The notes: a model not told the origin generated them from the sequence alone. A DNA stretch of 64,000 nt from Cephalotus follicularis (GCA_001972305.1 BDDD01000123.1:62001-126000); one strand, 5' to 3'. Positions 1-11,220 are shown, counted from the stretch's first letter. A program made the numbers and translations.

Positions 1-378
1 AGCTCTCTGAGATGCATTGACCTCAGGCCTCCTTCTCAGGGGATGGTTGTCCCCTGACCGCCAAAGGGGAAGTTCATCTCCCCTCGACGGGTTTCGCCTG
101 GCACCTCGTGGGTGCCGTTCCTCCACCTCTGGTCTATGGGGACCAGACACTCCTCGGACCACTTGCTGAGCGGGCCTGACCTGTTGCTGTTGGTTGGCTA
201 AAGTTGTGACCAACAGATCTGTGACGCCCTCCAATCCCTGGAGGAACTGATTGAGTTGCTCCCCCGTGACAGGAGCTTGTTCTTGAGCCGCTACTTGAAC
301 GGTTTCTGGTGGAGGAGCTGTGACCTCCGGTTGTTGGCTACCAGTGGCTCCAACCAGGTTATTCTTCCTCGGAAGCAT
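1..378 (-). CDS. Tat-like gypsy gag, N-terminal part (runs off left edge)
   Basis: Read on the minus strand, an ATG at 378-376 opens a frame of 126 codons with no stop before the window edge. It lies about 27 bases downstream of a gypsy-type primer-binding site and LTR, where gag of a Tat-like element should begin. The N-terminus is rich in Gln, Pro and Val; the second half is rich in Arg, Pro and Glu with runs of basic residues, as in the disordered N-terminal part of Tat gag proteins. The conserved gag core and zinc knuckle would lie beyond the edge and cannot be checked. Gag would coat element RNA in cytoplasmic particles. It is the longest undamaged element frame in the window. The assignment rests on position more than on a domain. 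Confidence 0.7.
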   Translation of the reverse strand, partial: MLPRKNNLVGATGSQQPEVTAPPPETVQVAAQEQAPVTGEQLNQFLQGLEGVTDLLVTTLANQQQQVRPAQQVVRGVSGPHRPEVEERHPRGARRNPSRGDELPLWRSGDNHPLRRRPEVNASQRA

Positions 379-404
379 GGTTGTTAATGACTTTTCGCTG
401 CGTT

Positions 405-423
405 CCCCACAGACGGCGCCAAC
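405..423 (-). other. Primer-binding site of Tat-like element 1
   Basis: On the minus strand, directly after the LTR end, the sequence reads gttggcgccgtctgtgggg. TGGCGCC followed by a GTCTGTGGG-like stretch is the usual primer-binding site of plant Tat/Athila-type gypsy elements. It fixes the minus orientation of the element. Confidence 0.8.
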
Positions 424-1325
424 TGTTGATACAGAAATCCTTCTCTCAACAGTATCCTACGTGGAGGACTTTTATTTGTTAAGAGAAACGCTTGTCACTG
501 ATGCCTGGAGGAAGAATTAGATCTCGGACACCTGCACAAGGTAACGAAAATGGTGGAAAGTCCAGGAGGTTGTTCTCCCGGGGACACTCCGACGCTCAAG
601 TTAGACAAAGTGCAGATGAAATAAGGTGCTTTATAATGCAAAAATGGCTGACTTTTGTTCAGTCTGTTGAACTTGTATTTATAGTGGTGTTTTGTAACTG
701 ATTGAGCGTGTAATTCGGATGTGATCGTTATCCCCTAGGGAAATGCCGAGGATCTCGGTCATTCCCCTTGATCTTCGCCTATAATGTCGCTGTTTCCTTT
801 GTTTGTAGTTGATTATGACACTATCTCTTGATTTGGATAAGACCAAATCCCAAGGAATCTGGTGAAGTTAATCCCCTTATCACGTAGATAAGGTTGAGGT
901 CCTCCGTTGCTGGGCTGTAAAGGAAGTGAGTTATGATTCTGTTGCAGAGGTCATGCTCCTCTTTAGTCCGAGGAAAAAAGTAGTTTGAATATGTCCGAGG
1001 GGGAGCTTGACAGTTTCTGTGCAGCGAAGGGAATGTCTCCTGTCCTGTGTTTGATAGATAGCTTGGGCAGAGGAAGTCCTCGGCCCCGACACCCTGGATG
1101 CGGTCTTCTGCCCCTAAGTCCGAGGAGTGTCCTCGGACTTGAGGTCTCAGTGTGTTCTCTTCAAAAAATAATGGTCCTCGGCTCTAGGTCCGAGAAAGAC
1201 GTTCTTTGTCATATGTGTGCTCCTCGGCACGGCTTGTTGATAAGTTTCTAATCTCTCATGGACAGCTGGTCATGTCTGCAGTGGACACGTGTCCTTCTTA
1301 ATATAAACATATTTTTCCTCCATCA
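424..1325 (-). repeat. 5' LTR of Tat-like gypsy element 1
   Basis: The LTR runs from TG (complement of 1325) to CA (complement of 424), 902 bp. Its 3' end touches the primer-binding site. Its 5' end abuts a copia reverse-transcriptase fragment that begins mid-domain at 1326, so the element inserted into an older copia copy. The first 300 bases from 424 are closely similar to the LTR at 55301, in the same orientation. Repeated TCCGAGGA/TCCTCGGA words occur between 970 and 1220. The far copy of the target duplication (expected next to 1326, ggttc) is outside the window. Confidence 0.78.
676..683 (-). promoter_or_regulatory. TATA box of Tat LTR 1
   Basis: TATAAATA on the minus strand, inside the 5' LTR about 250 bases before its end. 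The same octamer in the same context recurs at 55564-55571 in the related LTR, which supports it as the element promoter. Confidence 0.5.
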
Positions 1326-1683
1326 GGTTCTACTAATGAAAATTTGTGTAAGGATTTTGTTAAGATTATACAAGATGAGCTTGAAATGAGCATGATGGGA
1401 GATCTCAACTTCTTCCTTGGACTTCAAATCAAACAACTCAAGGATGACATTTTCATCAACCAATCCAAGTATGTCAAAGTCTACTCAAAATGTTTGGGAT
1501 GGAAAATGTATAGAAAAGTAAAACTCCTATGAGTACAACTACAAGGGGGAGAATAAATGCACAAGTTGAGGGGGAGCATAGGCAAGGGAGAGTATCTATT
1601 TCTTTAAACTATCTCCTATTTCTTTCACTCTTTAAAACTCAACTTATGCTCATATGTAGCAATTATTTCTCTTTTGTGCAAGA
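1326..1683 (+). pseudogene. Ty1/copia reverse transcriptase fragment and 3' internal end
   Basis: The frame at 1326-1532 encodes the copia RT segment around LNFFLGLQIKQ, preceded by NENLCKDF and followed by SKYVKVYS, the part after the catalytic YVDD region. It has a frameshift near 1487: the phase MFGMEN...TPMSTTT continues in another frame. After MSTTTR the sequence jumps straight into purine-rich 3' internal DNA (gagggggagcat near 1570), so the rest of RT and RNase H is deleted. The left edge is cut by the Tat LTR at 1325 and the right edge is the LTR at 1684. The family matches the minus-strand copia A elsewhere in the window, because the LTRs agree in length and sequence. Confidence 0.87.
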
Positions 1684-2927
1684 TGTTAGAAATGCTGCAA
1701 ATTATAAGACATTACAAATAAAGAAGCATTTCCAGCACAAAGTGGCAAAACATGACAAAGTGTCGACAATTACAAAGTAACCGTTAGTGCTTAGGCTAAC
1801 AGTCGAAAGTCATTTTCAAACCGTCAGCAGTTGAATTTTTGAAGCCAAGACATAATTGTACAAAGCGTCGACAATCAGAAGAAGCTGTCAGCGTTTAGTG
1901 ACAAAACGCCAACAGTTTAGAAGGTTATATCAGCGTTTTGATACAGTGAATGTAGGAATCTTCTCAAATGCTTTAAGCGGCGACGCTTTAATGGAAACCA
2001 TCAGTGTTTAATGCAAACCTTGGACAGTGTACACAAAGCTTCAACGGTTAAGAACTCAAGATTGAATAAGATGCACTAACCAATGATGCTTTTGGTAAAG
2101 CGGCAGCGCTTTGCTAAGCTCAGAGATGAAGATGCCAAACCGACGAAGGTTAAACGGGAATATTCAAATTAAGGCGTAACGGTAACATCTAGGCGTCGAC
2201 GCTTAGATTGAAACCGGAAGCGCTTCGGTCGCGGGATTGCAATCTAGTCAATCTTATCAACATTGAATTAAAGCCCAAATCTTCTCAAATGTCTCCAATG
2301 TCTTTATTCTGTTGAATACTATAAATTGGAGGCTTGAATCAGTTAAAAACTACACCACAATCACAAGAATTGTCAACTACCAAGCATTCGAATCTTTCAT
2401 AGCAAAATTCTCTCAATTTCAAAAGTTTTATAGACTTGAGTAAGTTTTTATTCTTTTATCTTGAGTGGTTGTAAGTGAGATTATTCAGTCAATATCCAAC
2501 CTTATAGAGGTTATACAAAATCACCAAATAACTTTGTGTTACTTTGATTATCAAGGGGAGTGAATCCTTACACTTTGGTTAGAAATTGTATTTGATTGAG
2601 TTCAATCACGAAAGTTGTGCACCGAATTACTCCTGTAAAGAAATTCAGAGTTTATATTCAAGATTGAATACTAGTAGAATCTCAAAGAAGCCTTGAGAAA
2701 ATTGGACGTAGGCAATAGTTTAGCCGAACCACTCTAAACTGTGTTTACAATTTCTAAACTCTCATTATTTACTTATATTTTAATTCAAGTTTTTTTTTCT
2801 GGTATATTTGAATTGGTCAAGTATTGTTTTAGCTTTATAATTTTATTGTGTATTCATAAGTTAAAAAAAATAAAAAAGTTCATAACTTTACACATACAAC
2901 ATCCACCCCCCTCTTGTAGTAATTTCA
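1684..2927 (+). repeat. 3' LTR of copia K (same family as LTR at 34247-35490)
   Basis: The LTR starts tgttagaaatg, ends ttgtagtaatttca and is 1244 bp long. The minus-strand LTR at 34247-35490 has the same ends, the same length and matching sequence throughout. A motif close to GCGTCGACGCTTAG recurs through 1761-2204 in degenerate form. A TATA box is at 2320. As the 3' LTR it follows the truncated copia coding fragment; the 5 bases after it (aaatg) are the likely target duplication, whose partner is not present. Confidence 0.87.
2320..2327 (+). promoter_or_regulatory. TATA box of copia K LTR
   Basis: TATAAATT about 600 bases before the LTR end. The matching position in the minus-strand copy near 34850 reads TATAGATT, so only this copy keeps the box. 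Confidence 0.45.
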
Positions 2928-3560
2928 AAATGTTTAAGGTCAGTTAGTTCTATTTATACTCTCATTGTTATAATCTATCCCATGCATAACTAATACTGTA
3001 AACAGACATAGAAACATACAGTATGGGTATTGAAAATACCTCATACTATCCATAACCATATGCATAATCATTGTCTATAATATCTGTGTACCATGAAATA
3101 TAATGCAATAAATGTTAAAATATTAAAGGGCTTTTTAGTGGTGTTACAAGTGATTCTTGATGATTAAAAACTATAATCTTCTCTTCCAAAAACTGAAAGT
3201 AAAGGTGAATATCCAGTCATCATATTTGAGAGGTTTTATAGAGATTAGAGAAGAGAAAAAATCCACAAGCCTTGAAAATCTGCCACTCCGATACCGAGTT
3301 AAAAAATATCAAAATAAAGAATTTGATTGCAATTGAGATAAAAACCTGTTGTGCGTTACTTTTAATATGTGGCTGGCTTTGGAATTTGGTTTTTTGGGTC
3401 TTTGTGCATTAGGCTTTGGTATTTGGCTAGAAATCTATTGCAACAATAACCCGGCAATGATTGGCTTTATTTTTAGATATTTGACTCTTTGGTTTATTTG
3501 CTGCTTTGTAAACTTAGAGAAACGACACAATATGGCAAAATAAAGGTTGTATCACTTGAT
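2928..3560. other. AT-rich DNA, no gene seen
   Basis: This stretch lies between the copia LTR and the LINE tail. I see no conserved protein, no terminal repeats and no clear tandem repeat. A 64-codon frame at 3349-3543 is hydrophobic and unlike any family I know; I treat it as chance. This may be the insertion site DNA of the copia element. Confidence 0.5.
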
Positions 3561-3565
3561 TGATC

Positions 3566-4612
3566 TTTTTTTTTTTTTCATAAAAGATAATTCATATTAA
3601 CCGGAGAAATCCTTCATTTCAGCATCATGAATAAACCATGGAATTTCCTCTGTCCACCATTTTTCTGGCCTATAGCTAGGAGCTGCTCTAGCCAACTCAT
3701 GGGCTGCATTATTAATATCCCTACAAATTGAACGAAAAACACAGTTGCTAAAATCCGTGCTGCGATTTCTAATGTCCCCCACTAGGATACCATAGGCTGT
3801 AGAATAGCTGTTGGGATCACTTTAGAGATTCCTTGTCTCATAGCAAAATGCATACTTTTAATAATCGCCCATGTCTCTGATATTGCCGGCTCCACCAAAG
3901 AGGGTAGACGTCTTGTTCCTGTTGAGAGAATAACCCCTTCATGATTCCTTATAACACTCCCCCATCCTCAGATATTTTGTTCTGAAAAATTTGATCCATC
4001 ACAATTGATTTTCACTACCTCTACCGAAGGTTTTTGCCACTTCTCCACCTGTCCATCCCTGCCATTTGGCTTCCTAGTCTCTTTTGCCTCCATAAACTCT
4101 ACCATATACTCCTAATAGAAACTAAGAACCTATTGTATAGGATGTCCAGGTTGACCATGAAAACATGTGTTGCGTACAAAACATATTCTCCAAGCCAAAG
4201 TAGCAAATAGAACCACCTTTTCCATCGAACAGTGTTCCATTACCCATCCCAATATTTCTTTGAATGACAAAGAGTATCTTGTCATGATCATATCCTTGAA
4301 ACAACTGGCCTTCCAGACTTCTTTTGCTTAGCGACAATTTAGTAGACAATGGTCAATGGATTCCCCATCTTCCTTACACACCCCACACCATGTAGCCATC
4401 TTGATTCCTCTCCTTTGAACGTTATCCAACGTTGGTAAAGCCCACTTGCTTGCTCTCCACAAAAAGACTTTAATCTTATTTGGTAACATGCATTTCCATA
4501 ATCTTTTCCAGAAGTGATCATTGAAAGTGATACCTGTCCTCCCTTTCTTAGCTTGTAAGTTGATTTAACCGTATACTTCCCACTGTGCTCCATCTCCTAA
4601 ATCAGTTTGTCT
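3566..4612 (-). pseudogene. L1-type LINE, 3' end (zf-RVT and RNase H) with poly(A)
   Basis: Minus-strand frames encode the end of a plant LINE ORF2. 4593-4339 has the zf-RVT type linker (KYTVKSTYKL; later GVCRKMGN-like Cys region) found after reverse transcriptase. 4349-4122 continues it with frameshifts. 3782-3597 is the end of the RNase H domain (NNAAHELARAA followed by WWTEEIPWF). Only about 15 bases after the stop, a tract of 13 A (complement of 3566-3578) marks the 3' end. The copy is broken by frameshifts and stops and ends at 4612 against a gypsy LTR, which presumably inserted into it. The endonuclease and catalytic RT parts are absent. Confidence 0.87.
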
Positions 4613-4744
4613 TGTCACGCCCCAAACCATGAGAGGACCTCACGTGACACACCGTCTATACAATCCAATTTCCATTATCCAATTACGCAAAAAAATTTAA
4701 AACTTAAATCAACTAAAACAGTGCAAGCGGAATAATTAATATAT

Positions 4745-4864
4745 GAAAGTTAGCTTTAATACCCTGTGGCCCCACACCAACTTTGAAAGTTGGCTTTAAT
4801 TCTTCAATGTCCACTAAAGTTTGCTTGTTGGGGTGGGGCCCACAGGGCATTAAAGCTAACTTTC
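4745..4864. repeat. 120-bp foldback inside LTR C
   Basis: Arms gaaagttagctttaat...ccctgtgg and the reverse complement ccacagggcattaaagctaactttc pair over roughly 45 bases each around a small loop. This could be a short inverted-repeat (MITE-like) insertion or a structural element of the LTR. No target duplication is certain. Confidence 0.6.
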
Positions 4865-5504
4865 AAAGTTAGCTTGTTGCTCTTATACATATTACCCATA
4901 TATATATATATATTGCGTGGATACCCATCAATATACATCAATATTTCATATCACAGTTTTGTCACAAGCCAGCAGGTCAAGTATAATTAATCTGCAACAT
5001 CCATTTCATTACGCAAGGTTGGTCGTAGGAACTACTCTGCTGAAGAAGCTCCGCACTGCAATCTAGTCCATCAGTCGTTGTGCTGCATCACCTGGACCTG
5101 GCCCATTTTAGAGAATGGGTTAGCAACCCTTAGTTGTGTAGGTACTACTACATGCAGAGCATGAGAATACATGACAAGCGGAATGCACAATGCAACAATT
5201 CATATAACCATAACTGTACAATTCCATAACAATATGATTCCTTGATCATTTACCATCCATAATGTTCCAATTCCCTCTTGGCACATATAGGTTCTCCTCG
5301 GCCATCTCTGCCGAGGTAGCAGACTTTCGGTCATCCATAACAATCGATATCATACTAGGATACACATAGACTCTCCTCGGCCTCCTCTGCCGAGGTAGAG
5401 CAGACTAGGGTGACATTCATTAGAAGAGCAAAGAAGAGAAGACAAGGTATATCTATTAGTCTAGTCAGACTTCCTTTTATTTCTTGTCTGCTATGTTAGT
5501 GACC

Positions 5505-5720
5505 TTAAGTGTTCAATATCGGCTCATCTCGGTTGGTGATCCCTTTAGGGCTCATCTCAGTTGGTGATCCAATGGGTCATCTCGGCATGGTTATCCTTTT
5601 AGGGCTCATCTCAGTTGGCAATCCTTATGGCTCATCTCGGTCGGTGATCCCTTTAAGGCTCATCTCAGTTGGTGATCCAATGACTAATCATAATCGGTGA
5701 CCCTTTTAAAGGTCATCTCT
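5505..5720. repeat. Tandem degenerate repeats (ctcatctcggttggtgatcc)
   Basis: About seven imperfect units built on GGCTCATCTCGGTTGGTGATCC with spacing near 30 bases lie in the LTR of gypsy C. Unit boundaries drift, so this is an old array. Confidence 0.75.
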
Positions 5721-5849
5721 AAAAGTGAGTCCTCATAACTATACATCTGCCATTTAACGTTATTAGCGCTGGTTTACTCTTCTCTACCATACAACGTTAT
5801 TAGCGTTGTTCATTCTTCTCTATCATTTAACACTATTATCTAGCCTGTC

Positions 5850-6020
5850 GTTGAAAGTACTATTGTCGCATGTCAACTCTGCAGCCTGGTGGACAGGTCT
5901 GCTGTACAACCTTGTGGCGCAAGTCTTCTCTGCCACCTTATGGATAAGTCTGCTCTGCAGTCTTATTGCACAGGTCTTCTCTACCACCTCATGGACAAGT
6001 CTGCTCTGCAGTCTTGTGGC
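5850..6020. repeat. Tandem repeats (tggacaagtctgctctgcagtc)
   Basis: Three or more imperfect units carrying GGACAAGTCTGCTCTGCAGTC and a CTTCTCT-type half, spaced about 54 bases. They form a second repeat block in the same LTR. Confidence 0.65.
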
Positions 6021-6796
6021 GCAGTGACCTCTTCCTCTGAGGTCTAGTCTGACTTAGACTTAGTGTCTAACACAAGTACGAGACAATTCGATCGCCTTCA
6101 CGTACGTGGTCTGCCTCTAGTACTGGGATACGCCCCTAGTGGTCTAAGACCTAGCAGGACTATAATCTATAGCTGTTAAATAGCTCATCTACAATCCAAA
6201 TCCAACTCAGGTAATCGATCATTCAATTCAATGGAGTTATAAGCTCCAATGATCGATTCCAACCATAATCCTGATCTAATCAGTTCATAACAATTAATTA
6301 TTGAAGATTTTGGAGAACTGCTACAAAACCGTTGATCTGCTGTTTCCTTCAGGTTTTACTCACTGCTGCAAGCCTGGGGACTTTTTCCTTGCGCCAAACC
6401 AAGTTTTCTCTCTTCTTAATCGCTCTCTCTCTCCGTCTCTCTCAAAATCAGAAGGCTAAAAGATAAAATGAGAGTGAAAAGAGAGTGTGTCGAACTCTCT
6501 AGACAAAGGCATTTTCTTTGTCTCATCCGGAATTATGCCACTCTAGGTCCCACTTTACCATAAATATCTTCTTTACTGGCAGAAGACTCTAGAAACACAC
6601 CTCACACCATGTTACCCACAATGGTCGGCCCAATACCCTTATTTCTTCCATGGTCCAATACGGCCCAATGAAGAGAAGGAATTTAATACCAAGCCCAAAT
6701 CACCATTTCACAAATACAAACATTTACATAAAATTCTGGAGCTTACATCCTCCACTCCTTAAAGAAATCTCATCTCGAGGTTCTCTAAGGTTAGAA

Positions 6797-8014
6797 CAAG
6801 TGAGGGTACAATACTTTCATTTCTTCCTCACGTTCCCATGTAGCTTCTTCAAGTCCATGATACTACCATAGCACTTTTACCAATGGAATAACCTTACTTC
6901 TTAACTATTTAATTCGGCGGTCAAGGATCTGGATAGGTGTCTCTTCATAGCTCATGTCCGTCCTCAACTCCAACGGCTCATATTGTAGCACGTGAGAAGG
7001 ATCTGGATGGTACTTCCTTAGCATTGAGACATGAAAGACATTATGCACATCCGATAAACTAGGCGGTAAAGCAAGTATGTAGGTGATTGTACCAACTCTC
7101 TCAAGGATCTCAAATGGTCCTATGAATCGAAGAACTAATTTCCTTTTCTTGCCGAACCTCATGATTCATTTGGTCGGTGAGACCTTGAGGAATACATGAT
7201 CTCCCACGGGGAACTCTAACTCTCACTTGCGATTATCAACATAACTCTTTAGTCTGCTTTGGGCTGTCAGAAGCCTTTCTTTGATGACTTTAGCCTTCTT
7301 CGTTGTCTCTTGCACTAGCTTTGGTCCCAATAGACTCTGTTCACCAACTTCGAACCAACAAATCGGGGTTCTACATTTTCGTCCATAGAGAGTCTCGAAT
7401 GGTGTCATTCCATTGCTGGCATGATAACAGTTGTTGTACGAGAACTCTACTAACAACAGATGTTCATCCCAACTGCCACCCCAATCTATCACGCATGCTC
7501 GAAACTTGTCCTCTAGAGTCTGGATAGTCCTTTCAGACTGACCATTAGTCTAGGGATGAAAAGTTGTACTGAAATTCAGTTGGGTACCAAAAGCTGCTTG
7601 TAGTTTCTTCCAAAACCGCGATGTGAATTGGGGGTCCCTGTCGGACACCACACTAACAAGTACACCATGGAGTCTAACAATCTCTCCAACATACAATGTT
7701 GTCAACCGTTCCAGAGAATAAGTTGTTTTGATCGCTAGGAAATGGGCAGATTTAGTAAAGCGATCAACAATGACCCATATAGCATCACGGTTAGTCCTTG
7801 TCCTTGGCAATCCAGTTACAAAATCTATGGTGATGTGTTCCCATTTCCATTGTGCTACAGGTAACGGTTGAAATAATCCCGCCGGTCTTTGGTGTTCTGC
7901 CTTGATTTGTTGACACGTCAGGCAGGAAGCAACATATTCAGCTATCTCTCTTTTCATGTTACTCCACCAGTAGTTGAGCTTCAAGTCTCGGTACATCTTA
8001 CTAAGTAATGCCAA
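6797..8014 (-). pseudogene. Gypsy chromovirus C integrase with chromodomain
   Basis: A single minus-strand frame from 8014 to about 6800 encodes the C-terminal half of gypsy pol. In order: the zinc-binding tail (SCLTCQQIKAEHQ), the rve core (HITIDFVTGLP, then SDRDPQF), the GPY-type module (FIGPFEILERVG and LPPSLSDVHNVFHVSMLRKY), and a chromodomain-like end (EEATWEREEEM...YPHLF near 6800-6850). The frame is broken only by nonsense codons, for example at 7550-7552 and 7223-7225 and just upstream of 7162, and again in the chromodomain; I see no frameshift. The fragment begins inside the integrase N-terminus at 8014, where CACTA-2 sequence starts. In this group, integrase inserts element cDNA and the chromodomain is thought to guide it to heterochromatin. 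Confidence 0.92.
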
Positions 8015-8151
8015 AATATGTTGTCTATAAGTTTCATAATTTTTAATTGTTGATGTATATTTCTATATTACGTGTATATATTGCACACTTAATGGGTTAA
8101 GAACGACAAGGAAGTTGATGTCCGTCTATGAAATTTAGCAAGTGCACCTAC

Positions 8152-8797
8152 AACAAAAGTGAGGTCGTGGAAGGGGTATGTTGTCAACGGGTACAAGTTT
8201 CACACTAAAGATGCATCGAGGACCTAAACAACTCAAAATTGGGATGTCATGATCAGGGGAAGCACTTGGAATGATAGTTGTAGTGAGTTCTACGGAGCCT
8301 TTATCGACGTTGTGGAGCTTGATTTCTACGGAAAAGACAACAAAGTTATTTTATTCAAGTATGATTGGGTTGACATTTTGGAGAGAGGTACCAGAGTAGA
8401 TGAGTTTGGGATTTTTCGTTTCAACCCAAAAAAGGAACTCCCTACTTATGAGCCGTTCATGCTGGCAAGTCAAGTTGTGCAGGTGTTCTACGCACCCAGC
8501 GTTTCCAACGATCGTAGGTACAATGGGTGGGTGACTGTGATAAAAATAAAACCCATAAATGCTTACATCCTTCTTGATTATGAAGAAGAAGATGGCGACG
8601 ATTTGTGTATGGATATGACATTGCAAGAAGATGTCACCAGTGGGCCACTACAGTCATTTGCAGATGATGTAAGTCTTGAAAGTGAAGATTCCCTTCGAGG
8701 AGATGGGGAAGGGGAGGAGGTAGTATTGCCTCCAAATGTTCGAATAAGAGATCCTACGTTAGACCATGACAATACGGATGATGAGGAAGATGAATGA
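8152..8797 (+). pseudogene. CACTA-2 TNPD transposase, C-terminal part with DUF4216
   Basis: The frame encodes VVNGYKFHTKD, a stop near 8226, then TQNWDVMIRG and the DUF4216 module (FYGAFIDVVELDFYG...ILFKYDWVDI), ending in a strongly acidic tail (NTDDEEDE). In plant CACTA elements this module follows the Transposase_21 catalytic region; that region is absent here. The 120 bases before 8152 look like an intron. A stop at 8795-8797 cuts the acidic tail earlier than in CACTA-1, where Trp stands at the same place. The protein would bind and cut element ends; this copy cannot. Confidence 0.85.
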
Positions 8798-9043
8798 GAA
8801 GACAATGTTTCTGACACGGATGAGGAGGACGAAGTGATGGAATATGATTCCGATAGTCAAGACGACATGGATATTGATAACATAGATTAAACTGTAAGTT
8901 AATAGTGTAGTATATGTAGTAAATCATGTTTGCAATAGTGTTCTTAATCTTCTAATTTGGCATGACATTATAATTTGATAATATATAGTAGGACAACTGT
9001 ATATAATTTGTATTGTTTTTAAATATGGTGAGTTCTTGCAAAT

Positions 9044-10727
9044 ATACCGCATAGGATTACACGTTCCTCTATTCCTGGAGCTTCCACCACAACATTCGGA
9101 TCTACGCATCCCGATTCAGACTCCATGGAGTTAGACACACGGGAGCAGGATACCGATGTTCCTAGCACTAGTAAGGAAATTTGTTTATAACGATATTTGA
9201 CTTTAAACTATTTTTCGTATTGTCGAAGCTGTTTTGTTATATTTTGTTATACATATTTACAATCAAATGTAACCATGTTTTTGAATTAGGCTCTCATCAG
9301 CGACGGATGAGGGGAGCTAGTAGGGGGGCGGAATTGGCCCATAGGGGGTGGAGGATTCTAGGCATGTTCAGCATATCAGTGCAAATGGGTAAGTAACAAG
9401 TAATTTAAGTACATTTTTTTAAAAAACTAACCTATCATGTTGGTGCTAATATTTGTTTAATTGCCGCTGTTTTGAGGACATGGACATCAAGAACACCATA
9501 GCGGGCCTCATCAATGGTAGAATACTACAACCTTGGACCACGTGGAGCCAGTGGCCCGATTCAGAGAGGAACTATTGTGGGAGAAGCTACTGGTGAGTAA
9601 AACCGTTATAGTTAACAATTAATATTATTCAGGATATTTTTATTTTCGTTGTTTGACACTGATATTTTGTAGGACTACTTCCACTTTCTGCCATCTAATG
9701 CGCACAACAGACCTACATTCCACAGTTATGCGTAAGAGAATTACCCAAAGTGGATGCGTAACTATAGGAAGAAGACAATGACCGATGCTGGTGTGCGTCA
9801 AATGAGTCCTGAGTACAGGCAGCATCGCCCTATAGAGACACCACAGCCAGTGTGGGGTGAAATGGTGAACATCTGGATATTCAAGGATTTTCAGAAGAGG
9901 GCAAGAACAAATGTCACCAATAGGGCGAACAAATCACACACCACCTACACTGGCGGTAGTTACACGATGGAGAGGAAACTTAAGATTGGGGTAAGTAATA
10001 AACTTAATTTGTAATTATGGTGATTAATAAACTTAATTTATGTTTCAAACTTATTCGAAATAGCATTTGACTTGCAGGAGGCCAAGGGAAAAAAGGCTAT
10101 AGATGTATTCTACAGCACCCATCGTAGGGTGAAGGAGGATACTATTCCACCTCCTATTGTAGTGGAGAGGATGGTAAGTCACAAACTATAATGAATATGT
10201 CAATTACCCTTTATATGTTAATTACTTAACTGATTAATCTTGTATTTTTTATAGGAGAAGTACAAGGCTGCTACCAGGTCAGATACTGTGGAGGGGCCCG
10301 ACGGTATTAGTAGGCCGACTCCCTTCAACATCGTGGCATAGACAGAGGCGACCGGAGGTCCGCGGAAGGGCAAGATCCATGGCTTGGGGAACTACATGAC
10401 TTCCACGAAGATGCTACCACAAGCACTTCGAAGTACTCCATTGGGAATGGGTAATCGGGGTCACCCTTTCACTCCATAGACATCAGCTATTGGCCCAGGG
10501 ATGGACGCAGGTGTTCGCGAGGAGGTCTCAGAGCTTCGACAGCAGATGTCCCAGGTGCAGACGACGTTGGAGGCTTATCTGGCTCAAATGAATCAGTAGA
10601 CTCAAATGATGGTCACTTAGATGGCGTCGCAGTCCAGATGATCTATATCTGACAAGAGTACGTCGTAGAACCGGTACCCCCCTCCCAGTCATATCCAAAC
10701 TCGGACCGTAGCGATTCTGAGTCTTAG
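9044..10727 (+). pseudogene. CACTA-2 second gene, TNPA-type (Transposase_24 family)
   Basis: Aligned by eye with the matching gene of CACTA-1, this gene has about six exons: near 9044-9170, 9288-9390, 9470-9590, 9673-9990, 10078-10172 and 10256-10727, with GT and AG borders in most. The fourth exon encodes NYPKWMRNYRKKTM, typical of the plant EnSpm Transposase_24 domain. The end has a heptad-like Gln-rich stretch. Damage: the start codon is ATA at 9044, the acceptor before it reads CAA instead of CAG, and several in-frame stops occur in the last exon. In this family the protein binds the subterminal repeats and helps the TNPD protein. Confidence 0.78.
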
Positions 10728-10974
10728 TTTGTTGATTTTGACATAGTTTAAGACTTTTCGTTTGTAAACTTATTACACTTTTTATAAGTATGATATAAAG
10801 TTTAGTCCTATTGTTATGTTACTTCAATGTGAATTAAATGTTTCATTGAGCATTTATGGATGGAGTCCATTGGACAATTGAAAAATGAACTGTTATTGTG
10901 GCTGTTGAAAAATAATTGCAGTTTTTGCTTGGATAGGGGGAATGGATTCTGCTGATGGATTCATCACCAGAATC

Positions 10975-11220
10975 TGCAGATGGCGACGGCATTGCGAGGG
11001 TAATGCCCTCGCCATTCTGCAGCAATTTGTCATGACGAGGGTGCACACCCTCGCCTTGGCTAGGGCACGGCGATGGTAGGCGAGAGGAGAGGCTATACCC
11101 TCGCAAGTGGCGAGGGCAATCTATGGCGAGGGTACGTGACTCTCACCGTGCCCTCGCCATACCCTCGCTGTATTGACGGCGAGGGAGTTTGCAGCGAGAG
11201 GAAGTGCCCTCACCGTTGAC
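10975..11220. repeat. Subterminal repeats of CACTA-2
   Basis: More than ten copies of GCGAGGG or its complement CCCTCGC occur in both orientations, with ATGCCCTCGCC-like extensions. Such subterminal arrays bind the TNPA-type protein in known EnSpm elements. CACTA-1 has the same word at both ends. Confidence 0.85.

Larger units (their letters stand above)
4613..6747 (-). repeat. 3' LTR of gypsy chromovirus C
   Basis: On the minus strand the LTR begins tgtaagctccag directly after the purine tract ggagtggagga (6748-6760) and ends ggtttggggcgtgaca at 4613, giving 2135 bp. The TGTAA start and GTGACA end match the other chromovirus LTRs in the window. It contains a 120-bp foldback at 4745-4864 and two blocks of short repeats at 5505-5720 and 5850-6020. 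The five bases left of it (tgtct) are one copy of the expected target duplication; the other end of the element is lost. Confidence 0.82.

Noticed and set aside
3349-3543. Small hydrophobic protein
   Set aside because: Only 64 codons, no homologue that I recognise, in AT-rich DNA with no promoter context.
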